In this document: in pieces, positions 24,506 through 33,217 of the stretch
How the letters are laid out: the number at the start of each line of letters is the position of its first letter
Numbering within the stretch: the stretch's first letter is position 1
Assembly (NCBI GenBank): GCA_050053515.1
Contig: JASFTQ010000003.1
Span: forward strand, 1-49,346
DNA: 49,346 nucleotides
Direction of reading: 5' to 3'
Source of the DNA: G020354645 sp050053515
GTDB lineage: Bacteria; Desulfobacterota; Desulfobacteria; Desulfobacterales; G020354645
Position numbers and translations under genes: made by a program
The notes under the pieces: model-generated
What the model saw: only the letters and a program-made list of their open reading frames with translations
Databases searched by the model: none
Told to the model about the DNA's origin: nothing

Positions 24506-25966
24506 TTACATTTTGCCGGCAATCGCACGCCCCAATTCATCGATATCGGTCTCATCGGTTCGAATATCCTTGATGATGGAACCGTTGAAAAACACCAGCA
24601 CCCGATCGGCCACCATCAGTATTTCATCCAGTTCGGCTGAAGAAAAAACAATGCTGGTTTCGGTGGCACAATACCGCTGAAGATGCTGCCAGACCCAGTG
24701 AACCGATTCCATGTCAAGACCCCGCGTCGGATTTTCGAGAAGCAACAGAATTGGATCGGGTGGTAAAAAGGAAAGCAGGAGTCGTTGCTGATTTCCCCCC
24801 GACAACGATTCTACCGGGGTTTCAGGCGTTCCCTTGATACGAAAATCGTCGATCCCCTGTTTGGCACGTTTTGCAGCTTGCGGCCACTTAACCCAAAAAC
24901 CTGTGTGGTTTTTCTGGAGAGCGAAATGCTCGGTAACACTCAAGCCGGCAATTAATCCTTCTTCAAGCCTGGCCGTCGGCAAAAATACGACCCCTTTTTG
25001 CCGAAAACCATGGTAATGCTCTCCGGTTATTTCCTTGCCGGCAAGCTGTAACGTACCCCTCTGGGGTCGGATCAAACCGCTTGCCAGGCGCAGCAAAACC
25101 CCCTGGCCGCTTCCTTCAAGCCCCGCCAGTCCAACAACTTCGCCCTGTCGAACAACGAGATCACAATCTTTGAGGCCGGTTCTGCCTCCCGCGGCCTGAA
25201 CATGGGTCAGGGCCAGAATCGGTTTCCCAGGCATCATACGGATGCGGGAAGGTGGTGCCGGCGGCGTACCGAACATCATTCCGAGCAATGCGGCCGTATC
25301 AAAAGGCGCATTCATCGAGCCGGTCACCACCCCCTGGCGCAATACGGTAACGCAGTCACACAAGGCTTCAACGTCTTCAAGTTTATGGGATACCAGGATT
25401 ACGCTTTGGCCTTCCGATGTCAGTTTCTTTAGGGCCTTAAATAAAAGTTCTTTTTGGATGCTCGATATTCCGGTGGTCGGCTCATCAAGGATGAGAATGC
25501 GAATACCCAGGGACAAAATCCTCAAGATTTCAAGTTGCTGTCGCTCACCTATTGTGAGACGGTTAACGGAAGCGTCGGGATGCAGCGAAAAATTGAAGGA
25601 CGAGGTCAGATTTAACAATTTGTTTTCGTATGATTTTCTGCGATCGGCTATTCCGCCGGTCTGTCCCAGCATGAAGTTGTCCAGCACTGTAAGCTGCGGG
25701 AAATCAAGTGGATCCTGATAAAGCATCCCTATGCCAAGATCTGAGGCCTGGGAGGGATTCTGATAATTTACGGCCGTACCATCCAGGCAGATTTCACCCT
25801 TGGTTTTGTGGCTGTATCCCGCTAAAATTTTCATCAGGGTGCTCTTACCGGCGCCATTTTCACCGAGGATGCCATGAATCGTTCCCGGTGCAACCTTCAG
25901 GTCAACACCATTGTTGGCCCTAACCGGGCCATAATATTTGTGGATATCGTGAAGCTCGACCCACAT
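24506..25966 (-). CDS. Tandem-domain ABC ATPase of the BMP importer (YufO-like)
   Basis: This 486-residue protein has two fused nucleotide-binding domains. NBD1 has Walker A GENGAGKST (~37), a signature-like LTIGERQQLEILR (~138) and Walker B ILILDEPTTG (~158). NBD2 has a degenerate Walker A, GLEGSGQGVLL, lacking the invariant Lys. It has an intact signature LSGGNQQRLLL (~393) and a Walker B-like LLLLENPTRGLD in which the DE-P pattern is altered. An asymmetric pair with a catalytically weak second P-loop is known from RbsA/MglA/YufO-type importers. It powers the two adjacent permeases. It lies 143 bp downstream of the binding-protein gene and is transcribed with the permeases. Confidence 0.92.
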   Translation of the reverse strand: MWVELHDIHKYYGPVRANNGVDLKVAPGTIHGILGENGAGKSTLMKILAGYSHKTKGEICLDGTAVNYQNPSQASDLGIGMLYQDPLDFPQLTVLDNFMLGQTGGIADRRKSYENKLLNLTSSFNFSLHPDASVNRLTIGERQQLEILRILSLGIRILILDEPTTGISSIQKELLFKALKKLTSEGQSVILVSHKLEDVEALCDCVTVLRQGVVTGSMNAPFDTAALLGMMFGTPPAPPSRIRMMPGKPILALTHVQAAGGRTGLKDCDLVVRQGEVVGLAGLEGSGQGVLLRLASGLIRPQRGTLQLAGKEITGEHYHGFRQKGVVFLPTARLEEGLIAGLSVTEHFALQKNHTGFWVKWPQAAKRAKQGIDDFRIKGTPETPVESLSGGNQQRLLLSFLPPDPILLLLENPTRGLDMESVHWVWQHLQRYCATETSIVFSSAELDEILMVADRVLVFFNGSIIKDIRTDETDIDELGRAIAGKM

Positions 25967-26109
25967 AGGAATACTGTTGGTTACCTATGGATGCATGTTG
26001 TGTAATCGGTTCGGGTGGCGAGGGATGTCATGTCTTACCCCGGGTTAAGCGGTTACGGGGTCAGGGTTGAACGGGGATCCCGGAGCCGCTCAATTCGGGT
26101 ATAATTGGG

Positions 26110-27306
26110 TCACTCTGCGCTGCTTTGTCCGGTCATGCCTTTAAGAAGTTGCTTCATATACCAAACCTGTTTATCAGAAGCCAGCTCACCGGGCTTCAGA
26201 AATGGACTGCCGTCCTGATAAACCAAAGGACCGGTAAATAAGTTCAATTTTCCGGAACCTAAATTCTTGATAAAGGTCTCCAATTTTGATCTTGCGGAAG
26301 GTGCCAGGGCCGGACCGGAGACAAAACCGACCGTGCTGGTGTGGGGATCATTGATGTTCTGCCAGTCCGGACCCAACCATAGCCATTTTGATTTCCATGA
26401 GCCGGAAAGGGAGTCATTTATGAATCCGACGTAGCCGGGTCCCCAATTGAAATAGGGCACACCGAGACAGACGTTCGATCCCCCCCTACATGCCCCCACA
26501 TAGTCATAGGGAATGGCCCAAACTTGTTTTCCTTCTTTATGTTTTTGCCCGGCCACTACGAGAGCCTCTGTGGTATCGATACCGGAAACCACCACATCAT
26601 AGCCGGTATTAAAAAAATTCTGGGCGACCTGGGTGGGATCCGCCGTAACCCCCGGGATGTTGAACCAGAATCCGATCCAGGTGACATGAAACTTTAAATC
26701 GTCGGGGTTTTTTCTCAGCACCCTCTCCCAGGCATATTTTGCGCCCAGATAACAGGAGGCAGCCAAGCGTCGCGTCTCCTCGTTGATTAGCGGGCCGAGG
26801 TACCCGATCTTACCGGTTTTAGTGGTAAGCGCAGCCGCAAAACCGGCCATCATTTTACCGTATTCCATACGTCCCATAAGGTTGGCCAGGTTCTTGGGGG
26901 CTTTGCCGGTCAACACGTCGTCACCGGAGACATGGATAAAATGAACATTCGGATGCATCAATGCCGCTTCCCGGATACCGTCCTTCATGTCATCTGAGTT
27001 CGCAATGATGAGTTCTGCTCCTTTTTCAACCATATCGTCGACCAATTGAGGAATGGTCACACCCGGTCTATCGGCCGGATTAACTTTATCGATGTAGATC
27101 ATTTTTGTCCCAGCAACGTTTTTTTCGACGTATTCGCCGCCCTCATAGTGAGCCTGACTCCACCCGTGGTCATTATAGGGTCCAACCAATAGCAGGCCAA
27201 ACACATAGGTCTTTTTTTGGGCGGCCTCGATAGGCAGTGGTATAATGGCCATAAGCATTGACACCGAACAAATCACAGCGACACGAATGACAGTTTTTTT
27301 TAGCAT
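26110..27306 (-). CDS. BMP-family ABC transporter substrate-binding protein
   Basis: This is 398 residues from the ATG at 27306, chosen because AGGAGG (27320-27315) lies 8 bases upstream and a clean signal peptide follows (VIRVAVICSVSMLMAIIPL, then AAQKK). There is no lipobox Cys, so it is predicted to be a soluble periplasmic protein rather than a lipoprotein. The mature protein begins KKTYVFGLLLVGPYNDHGWS, typical of BMP/Med-type binding proteins. Other family-like segments are ELIIANSDDMKDGI, KIGYLGPLINEETRR and VVVSGIDTTEALV. BMP proteins bind nucleosides or related ligands in characterised cases; the ligand is not predictable here. It is the first gene of a four-gene importer operon. Confidence 0.9.
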   Translation of the reverse strand: MLKKTVIRVAVICSVSMLMAIIPLPIEAAQKKTYVFGLLLVGPYNDHGWSQAHYEGGEYVEKNVAGTKMIYIDKVNPADRPGVTIPQLVDDMVEKGAELIIANSDDMKDGIREAALMHPNVHFIHVSGDDVLTGKAPKNLANLMGRMEYGKMMAGFAAALTTKTGKIGYLGPLINEETRRLAASCYLGAKYAWERVLRKNPDDLKFHVTWIGFWFNIPGVTADPTQVAQNFFNTGYDVVVSGIDTTEALVVAGQKHKEGKQVWAIPYDYVGACRGGSNVCLGVPYFNWGPGYVGFINDSLSGSWKSKWLWLGPDWQNINDPHTSTVGFVSGPALAPSARSKLETFIKNLGSGKLNLFTGPLVYQDGSPFLKPGELASDKQVWYMKQLLKGMTGQSSAE

Positions 27307-27590
27307 TTGCCCATCCTCCTGAAATAGCGACACCCTGACTTTGGTTAGATGCACACGAAATTTTAATACCCGCTTTTATAGGGGCAAAGGATCGGCGGGT
27401 CAAGAAAAGAAGCTCATTTGACTAAAAAAATTTCTTGGTTCGGCAGACCCATAATTCCGTCGGGAAAAGACGCCGGTAAGCCTTTGAATCTCTTTCTAAC
27501 TTTGCTTTAAGGTTGACTTTTGGGTTGAGGTATGCGCGTAGAAATTTTTTAATCAACAAAAATCTTTGATCAGAAGGAGGCCTTTACTGT

Positions 27591-28025
27591 ATGTTTGGCT
27601 TTGAAAACATATCAGCTCATGACGGCTGGGCCATGGCGGCAGCCGGCGCGTTGATCGTTCTTTCCGGTTTGGCCGTTCTTTCCCTGGTCATATCCCAGCT
27701 TCATAAATTTGTGGATCTTTTCGAGACACGCAAGAAAGATCCGCACCATATCGGTGATCGCCTTAAAACAGTCTCGACCGAGAGCAAACCAGAATTTATA
27801 CCACCGGAAAGATTTCCCGAGGATATCGGAGAAGCGGCAAAATTATACCGATCGCTGGTCGAACAACTGGGTCCCGCATTCCCACTGTCTGAACTCTATG
27901 CCATCTCCAACGAACAGGGCCTGCCCCACCCCCATTTGACCATAAAGCGCCTGCGCGAGACAGGATTCCTGATTCCCGTCGGCGGTGGTAATTTCTGCTG
28001 GAAACAAGAAACCATGGCGTCCTAG
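27591..28025 (+). CDS. OadG-like gamma subunit of a Na+-pumping decarboxylase
   Basis: This 144-residue protein has a single N-terminal membrane segment (WAMAAAGALIVLSGLAVLSLVI) followed by a soluble tail. That is the architecture of the gamma/anchor subunit of Na+-translocating oxaloacetate or methylmalonyl-CoA decarboxylases. The tail is longer than in classical OadG and contains an ISNEQGLPHPHLTIKRLRE segment. A strong ribosome site (AGGAGG, 27575-27580) precedes the ATG. The beta subunit gene starts 38 bp downstream. Its role would be to hold the beta channel and the missing carboxyltransferase together. Confidence 0.7.
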   Translation: MFGFENISAHDGWAMAAAGALIVLSGLAVLSLVISQLHKFVDLFETRKKDPHHIGDRLKTVSTESKPEFIPPERFPEDIGEAAKLYRSLVEQLGPAFPLSELYAISNEQGLPHPHLTIKRLRETGFLIPVGGGNFCWKQETMAS

Positions 28026-28062
28026 AAGAAAACCGCTCAACTCAAACAAGGAATGGATTCGA

Positions 28063-29190
28063 ATGGATCTATTGGTTCAATTTTTATCCAATACCGGCTA
28101 CTATCTGGCGGATTATCGAAATCTTATCATGATTGCCGTGGGCGCAACTTTTGTCTACCTGGCAATTGCCAAAGAATTCGAGCCGCTGTTATTGTTGCCG
28201 ATCGGATTTGGCATACTAGTGGGAAACGTTCCCTTTTTCAAGGGATTCGGTATCGGTATCTACGAACCCAACAGTGTTTTACATTATCTTTATTTTGGGG
28301 TAACGACCGGTCTATATCCAGCCATCGTCTTTCTCGGTCTGGGGGCGATGACCGATTTTTCCTCTCTGCTGGCTCGACCCAAACTAATGCTGCTCGGTGC
28401 CGCCGCTCAGATGGGAATTTTTACGACCCTTTTAAGTGCTTTGTTTCTCGGATTTCTGCCCAAAGAAGCAGCATCCATCGCCATTATCGGCGGAGCGGAC
28501 GGACCAACCTCTATCTTTCTGACCGCCAAGCTGGCACCCCACCTGATCGGTCCCGTTGCCATTGCTGCTTATTCTTACATGGCTTTGATCCCCATTATTC
28601 AACCGCCCATTATGCGATTGCTGACCACCCGCAAAGAACGACTTATCCGCATGCCGGAACCCAGGGACGTTTCAGAAAAAGAATTGCTTATTTTTCCCGG
28701 GGTCGGACTGATACTGTGCTGTTTTCTGGCACCCGCCTCGATACCGCTGCTGGGGCCCTTTTTTTTCGGAAACCTCATGAAGGTCTCCGGTGTGGTCAAC
28801 CGCCTGGCCCAAACCGCTCGCACCGCAATCATCGACACGGCCACCATTTTTTTAGGGTTCACCGTCGGCGCAAGCACGCAAGGAGATGTGTTCTTAAACG
28901 CCAAATCGGTCGGCATCTTTTTTCTCGGAGCCGTGGCCTTCAGCATTGCCACCGCCTGCGGTGTTATTTTTGCCAAATTCATGAATTTTTTTCTAAAGGA
29001 AAAAATAAATCCGCTTCTGGGTGCCGCGGGGGTATCGGCCGTTCCGGGCTCAGCTCGGGAGGTACATCTGGTCGGGCGAAAGGAAGATGCCAACAATTAC
29101 TTGCTGATGCATGCCATGGCCTGCAATTCTTCGGGGGTCATCGGCTCTGCTATCTGTGCCGGTATTTTATGGAGCTTTAACGTGGGTTAG
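28063..29190 (+). CDS. OadB-like beta subunit of a Na+-pumping decarboxylase
   Basis: This is 375 residues from the ATG at 28063 (MDLLVQFLSNTGYYLAD). The longer open frame from 27985 overlaps oadG and has no sensible N terminus. It has about nine to ten membrane spans. The Na+-pump signature IIGGADGPTSIFLTAKLAPHL (~160) contains the conserved Asp in GADGPT; FLGFTVGASTQGDVF (~270) and a late NSSGVIGSAI are also conserved-type. It catalyses the biotin-CO2 decarboxylation step coupled to Na+ export. No biotin carrier or carboxyltransferase alpha subunit is in the window, so the partner must be elsewhere. The substrate (oxaloacetate, methylmalonyl-CoA or glutaconyl-CoA) is undetermined. Confidence 0.9.
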   Translation: MDLLVQFLSNTGYYLADYRNLIMIAVGATFVYLAIAKEFEPLLLLPIGFGILVGNVPFFKGFGIGIYEPNSVLHYLYFGVTTGLYPAIVFLGLGAMTDFSSLLARPKLMLLGAAAQMGIFTTLLSALFLGFLPKEAASIAIIGGADGPTSIFLTAKLAPHLIGPVAIAAYSYMALIPIIQPPIMRLLTTRKERLIRMPEPRDVSEKELLIFPGVGLILCCFLAPASIPLLGPFFFGNLMKVSGVVNRLAQTARTAIIDTATIFLGFTVGASTQGDVFLNAKSVGIFFLGAVAFSIATACGVIFAKFMNFFLKEKINPLLGAAGVSAVPGSAREVHLVGRKEDANNYLLMHAMACNSSGVIGSAICAGILWSFNVG

Positions 29191-29464
29191 GGGGGCGAAC
29201 CGGTCAACGTCATAACGTCCTATCTGTATCAGGGATCCGAGGGCGTTTTTTGAAGAAATTGCTGCGGGAACCATCCCTGCCGCCGGAGCGATTTGCAAGG
29301 CGCTTCGACTCCCGAGTCAGGTACAACCGGCATTCTTTCGATGGTTCAGCAGCTGTTGATTTTTGCTTGACGCTTGTTACCCCGGTATGTAATTGTGCTT
29401 GGGTGTTAACATCATCTTTGACCGAGATATTTTTATCAAGTGTTTACAACTTCAGGAAGGTTTC

Positions 29465-29770
29465 ATGGTTGCAAAAATTCTGATAAAAAGAAAATTTCTA
29501 AAGGGCAAGACCGATGAGATTATATCAATCTTGAACAATATGCGTTTCTGTGCCATGGAACAGCGCGGATATATTTCGGGTGAAACGCTGACGGACCGCA
29601 AGGATCCGCATAATAAAGCAGTGCTGTGTACCTGGCAAACCATGGAAGATTGGTTGAATTGGAAAGAAACACCCGAGCGTAAACAATTTGACGCCATGTT
29701 GGAGGTTTTTCAGGTGGGTCCGACGGAATATGAGGAATATCTCGTGGGGGCTACATTTGAAGGAGGGTAG
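29465..29770 (+). CDS. Small ABM-fold (antibiotic biosynthesis monooxygenase-type) protein
   Basis: This is about 101 residues from the ATG at 29465 (AGGAAGG just upstream); a longer frame back to 29393 precedes the ribosome site and is not used. The sequence MVAKILIKRKFLKGK, then GYISGETLTDRKDPHNKAVL and TWQTMEDWLNWKETPERK fits the dimeric ferredoxin-like ABM fold, found in quinol monooxygenases, heme-degrading IsdG and many proteins of unknown role. No catalytic residue set is diagnostic. It stands alone about 275 bp after oadB; that gap has nothing recognised. It is probably cytoplasmic. Confidence 0.72.
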   Translation: MVAKILIKRKFLKGKTDEIISILNNMRFCAMEQRGYISGETLTDRKDPHNKAVLCTWQTMEDWLNWKETPERKQFDAMLEVFQVGPTEYEEYLVGATFEGG

Positions 29771-29854
29771 GCCTGCAGAAACACATTCGTGTGAGCGGTT
29801 GGCGATCTTCGGAAGGCCTTTTGTTTGTCACCGGACCGGCAGTGTTCCCGCTAA

Positions 29855-30205
29855 TCAAGCATACCCTTCCCTTTTGAGCAAATCCCGATACCAGCACGAA
29901 AATTCATACATGGCGATAAATCGCTCATCATTATTTACAATCCCCAGGCATATCTCAAGAACTCCCCGGCCGTAAGCATTACTGTAGCCGTTTGCAGGTC
30001 TGGATTGCAAAAACTCCCGCACCAGCATCTGGCTGGTGCGTTTCGTTTTTTCGGTGCGGATATCGATCGGATCCTTGGGTTCCTGGAAAGGATCCCACTT
30101 TTCATAACCACTTTTTAGAATATGTTTCTGGCGTCTCGGAGACATGCTGTCAAAAATGGCCTTTTTACGCTTTTTTAATTCATGATCGGAAAACTCTTGA
30201 TGCAT
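29855..30205 (-). CDS. Hypothetical protein next to the YkgJ-type gene
   Basis: This 116-residue, charged protein (MHQEFSDHELKKRKKAIFDS, then KWDPFQEPKDPIDIR and GRGVLEICLGIVNNDERF) has no signal peptide or membrane segment and no motif I can name. A Lys/Arg-rich N terminus is consistent with nucleic-acid or ribosome contact, but this is guesswork. Its ATG is 17 bp from the stop of the upstream YkgJ-type gene on the same strand, so the two are likely co-transcribed. The regular codon use and close spacing support it being real. Confidence 0.6.
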   Translation of the reverse strand: MHQEFSDHELKKRKKAIFDSMSPRRQKHILKSGYEKWDPFQEPKDPIDIRTEKTKRTSQMLVREFLQSRPANGYSNAYGRGVLEICLGIVNNDERFIAMYEFSCWYRDLLKREGYA

Positions 30206-30222
30206 TCTGCGCCCCTTTAAGC

Positions 30223-30900
30223 TTATTTTCCCGAAGCGGCATTTTTGGAGCCGCCATCAATGCCGAGGTATTCCTCATCAAAAACCGTCAACAAAGCCAT
30301 GGAAGGGGGAATGAGCATATCAACCAGCTTTATGTAACGGGTGTTGATGTCCCGTAAAAACTCAGCCGTTATTTCCTGCAACTGTCTGTGGACGGCATCC
30401 AGGTTGACGCTGGGATAGGATTTGCCTCTAACGAAACCCGATTTGCCGCAGGTGTGTCCTTGCCCGCCGATAGCCGTCGGTACACCGTAAAACCGACAGG
30501 TGATGGGTCGATATTCGTAAAGATCGCACCGTTGTCTTTCGTTCAGCAAAGGACACCGGACACGTTCAGATGCCAAATTCTCGAGAATGTCACGCTGGTT
30601 GCCGCCGCTGCGCAATGCCTGATGCGCTTTTCGCTTGATCTGATGAATACGGCGATCTACCTTGTTGGCTTTTTGCAGGATTCTATCTTTATCCGGCCCA
30701 TGGAATTTTTTATTAAACTGATCGTTTAGATAGATGGCCTCTATCAATGTCAAATCGAACAAGGCATGACAGCAATCCGAACAAGCGGTTTGACAGGTGA
30801 CGCATTCCGGATATTCTTGTGCCATCCGCTCAAAAACCGCGTCCGCGGTCTTTACCAGGGCTAGATACTTTTTGAAATACGATCCATAATCAACTGCCAT
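30223..30900 (-). CDS. YkgJ-type cysteine-cluster protein
   Basis: This 225-residue protein has a CxxC-rich N-terminal cluster (CVTCQTACSDCCHAL, ~38-52), CPLLNERQRCDLYEYRPITC (~117-137) and FYGVPTAIGGQGHTCG. That spacing identifies the YkgJ/UPF0153 cysteine-cluster family, thought to bind Zn2+ or an Fe-S cluster. The biochemical function is unknown. The N terminus is tyrosine- and lysine-rich, without a signal peptide. It follows mnmE at a 70 bp gap and leads into the small hypothetical gene, so it is the tail of the rpmH-mnmE type cluster. Confidence 0.82.
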   Translation of the reverse strand: MAVDYGSYFKKYLALVKTADAVFERMAQEYPECVTCQTACSDCCHALFDLTLIEAIYLNDQFNKKFHGPDKDRILQKANKVDRRIHQIKRKAHQALRSGGNQRDILENLASERVRCPLLNERQRCDLYEYRPITCRFYGVPTAIGGQGHTCGKSGFVRGKSYPSVNLDAVHRQLQEITAEFLRDINTRYIKLVDMLIPPSMALLTVFDEEYLGIDGGSKNAASGK

Positions 30901-30970
30901 GTGAAAATTCCTTTAGCTTCTCTTTTTCATAAATTCAGATTCTCCCCGGGCAATTGTTTCACGTGAAACA

Positions 30971-32407
30971 TTACTTGCCGATGCAAAATCGACTGAAAAT
31001 CTGATCCACAACATCCTCTCTGACATTAATACCAATGACTTCACCGAGTCTGTCAAGGGCTTGCTGGACGTCGATGGCGATCAATTCGTAGGGTCTGTTT
31101 TCTCGGAGTCCTTGGATTGCTTTGGATACCGCTTCCAGGCTTTCAACCAGGGCCTGTTTGTGCCTGATATTGGGGATAATCAGGGTTTCGGGGTCATATT
31201 CAAAATCATTTAAGACAAGGGTTTCGATGCTGTCTTTAAGGTGGGAGATGCCGATATCGTGGAGAGCCGATATTCGCACACGGGGTGTTGCGCCCCAGGG
31301 ATTCGGCACATCAAACCCGGTATCATCCTCTATTAAATCAATTTTATTGACGACAATAATCATTTTCCGTTTTTGATATGTACGGTAAATCATCCTGTCC
31401 GCCGGTGTCAGCGATTGGCTGCAATCAACCATAAACAAGATCAAATCGGATTTTTCGATGGATTCATGCGCCTTGTTGATTCCCATGACTTCGATGGGGT
31501 CCCGGGTTTCGTGCAAGCCGGCCGTATCCATTATTAGAATCGGAATTCCCTGAATACTGAAAGTTTCTTCAATGACATCGCGGGTGGTCCCCGGTATCGA
31601 AGCCACAATTGCGCGATCTTTTTGCACCAACCGGTTCAAAAGACTTGATTTGCCGACATTCGGCCGACCGACGATCGCCAGTCTAAGCCCGTCCCTTAGC
31701 ATGGTGGCCGAATCACACTGTTTAATCAGTCCGTCTAAAGGTTGGCGGACGTGTTTTTCAAGTACCTGAATCGTTTTATCCGCCGCCGGCCTTTCTGATA
31801 TGTCTTCGGGAAAATCAATGCCGGCCTCGATTTCAGTGAGAATTTCCAGCAGTCGGCTTCTCATGGTCTCGATACCGACTTTCATCTGTCCATTTAACTG
31901 GGAAGCGGCAATCTTCAGCGCCGTCTTGGTTTTTGCATTGATGACATCAATGACGGCTTCGGCTTGGGTGAGGTCGATGCGTCCATTTATAAAAGCCCTT
32001 TTGGTAAACTCTCCGGGGTCCGCCAAACGGGCACCTTGCCTGAGTACCAGCTCCATGATCGACCGCAGTCCGACCGAGCCAGAGTGGGCCTGGATTTCGA
32101 CGACATCTTCCCGGGTATACGTCCGGGGAGCCTTCATCAGGGTCACCAATACTTCGTCAATTGTCTTTCCGGTATCCGGGTCGGTGACATGCCCGTAATA
32201 AAGCCGGCGCGACTTCAGAGATAACCGGGCTCCTCTTTTATGGGGCGGGTGGTGCTCCTTTCGGTGGGATGGGGTTGAGTTGGCCTTGCGAAAGACCGCG
32301 CTGACAATTGGCAATGCGTTGGCGCCCGATATTTTTATCACTCCAATCCCACCGCTTCCCGGTGGCGTCGCGATGGCGGCGATAGTGTGATTTTCCACTC
32401 CAAGCAT
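30971..32407 (-). CDS. mnmE: tRNA modification GTPase MnmE (TrmE)
   Basis: This 478-residue enzyme works with MnmG to install 5-(carboxymethyl)aminomethyl groups on wobble U34 of certain tRNAs. Domains: an N-terminal tetrahydrofolate-binding domain (MLGVENHTIAAIATPPGSGG), a helical domain, and an embedded G domain. The G domain has P-loop GRPNVGKSSLLN (~240), G2/G3 SIPGTTRDVIEE and DTAGLHE, and G4 NKID (~357). The C-terminal catalytic tail is FCIGK with its essential Cys. Full length for the family. The gap after Jag is 6 bp, so it is in the rpmH-rnpA-yidD-yidC-jag-mnmE series. MnmG (gidA) is not in the window. Confidence 0.97.
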   Translation of the reverse strand: MLGVENHTIAAIATPPGSGGIGVIKISGANALPIVSAVFRKANSTPSHRKEHHPPHKRGARLSLKSRRLYYGHVTDPDTGKTIDEVLVTLMKAPRTYTREDVVEIQAHSGSVGLRSIMELVLRQGARLADPGEFTKRAFINGRIDLTQAEAVIDVINAKTKTALKIAASQLNGQMKVGIETMRSRLLEILTEIEAGIDFPEDISERPAADKTIQVLEKHVRQPLDGLIKQCDSATMLRDGLRLAIVGRPNVGKSSLLNRLVQKDRAIVASIPGTTRDVIEETFSIQGIPILIMDTAGLHETRDPIEVMGINKAHESIEKSDLILFMVDCSQSLTPADRMIYRTYQKRKMIIVVNKIDLIEDDTGFDVPNPWGATPRVRISALHDIGISHLKDSIETLVLNDFEYDPETLIIPNIRHKQALVESLEAVSKAIQGLRENRPYELIAIDVQQALDRLGEVIGINVREDVVDQIFSRFCIGK

Positions 32408-32413
32408 GGGAAG

Positions 32414-33208
32414 TTACCCGTTGTTCGGTTGCCGCTCTCGCCGGTTGCCGGAATTTTTTTTGGGAAAAATCATGAGTTTCCTTAAATATCCATCTCCAAT
32501 ACTTTGGGTCCGGACCGCTTTGTCATTTTTCAAGGCCAGGTGAACGATTCTGCGGTCGTGAGCATTCATTTGCCCGACGGCTACGGGCTTGCCGATACGT
32601 TTACATTTCTCTGCTAAACGCGCTGCCTGGCGCTGCAAATTGGTGCGTCTATTCTCAATATAACCTCCAATGTCAACTTCGACGCGGATTCGATGCTGGT
32701 TGCGCGTATTGATGATTTTTTCAACAATCGACTGGATCGCTTCAAGGGTTTGACCGTGCTTGCCGATAAGAACCGCTTTATTCCCGCCGACCACGTTAAA
32801 TAGCAGCCGGTCGGGGGCGTCTTCCACCCTGATTTCGGCATCTGAAGTAATGGCGTCAACGATGCGCTGGAGAACATTTTTGCCTAGCTCGAGGGGATCA
32901 TCGGGAAAGGTGTGAAGCTGAGTCTTGTCAAGCGTGTCCCGCAGGAGGGCGGTTGCCTTGCTGTCCAGATCTCTATCAGAATGATTTTCGGGCTCAGCGA
33001 ACGCTGAATTCCGGTCGGAAAACGTCTCGGGGATTGTCACCCGGATGCGTGCTTTTTTCACCCCGGCCAATCCGAAAATACCCGTAGAACCGTAGGATAT
33101 GACTTCGTATTCAAGCGTGTGCCGGGGAATTTTCAGCTTGGCACAGGCTTTGTCGACGGCCTTTTCAATGTTTTTTCCTTCAACTTCAATAAAAGGCGGC
33201 ATATACAT
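32414..33208 (-). CDS. jag: RNA-binding protein Jag / KhpB
   Basis: This 264-residue protein has the three-domain Jag architecture. The Jag_N domain starts at FIEVEGKNIEKAVDKACAKL and ends near VKKARIRV. A KH-II domain (about residues 115-175, VVGGNKAVLIGKHGQTLEA) carries the GxxG loop. The R3H domain (about 195-245) contains RRIVHLAL, a degenerate form of its Arg-x3-His. A charged linker separates Jag_N from KH. It binds RNA and, in well-studied relatives, regulates cell-wall or division-related mRNAs. Its ATG is 9 bp after the yidC stop; the whole group is one translationally packed operon. Confidence 0.93.
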   Translation of the reverse strand: MYMPPFIEVEGKNIEKAVDKACAKLKIPRHTLEYEVISYGSTGIFGLAGVKKARIRVTIPETFSDRNSAFAEPENHSDRDLDSKATALLRDTLDKTQLHTFPDDPLELGKNVLQRIVDAITSDAEIRVEDAPDRLLFNVVGGNKAVLIGKHGQTLEAIQSIVEKIINTRNQHRIRVEVDIGGYIENRRTNLQRQAARLAEKCKRIGKPVAVGQMNAHDRRIVHLALKNDKAVRTQSIGDGYLRKLMIFPKKNSGNRRERQPNNG

Positions 33209-33217
33209 CCTCCATGA

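Noticed and set aside
26254..26281. GGAACCT-N16-TCTCC, resembling the ECF promoter, on the plus strand
   Set aside because: It lies antisense inside the binding-protein gene and the -10 departs from TCTAW. One such match in 49 kb is expected by chance.
28053..29180. 375-codon open frame overlapping oadB in another frame, with an ATG closer to the AAGGA-type ribosome site
   Set aside because: Its translation is Ser/Arg/His-rich with no membrane segments or motifs. The oadB frame has the Na+-pump signature IIGGADGPTSIFL.
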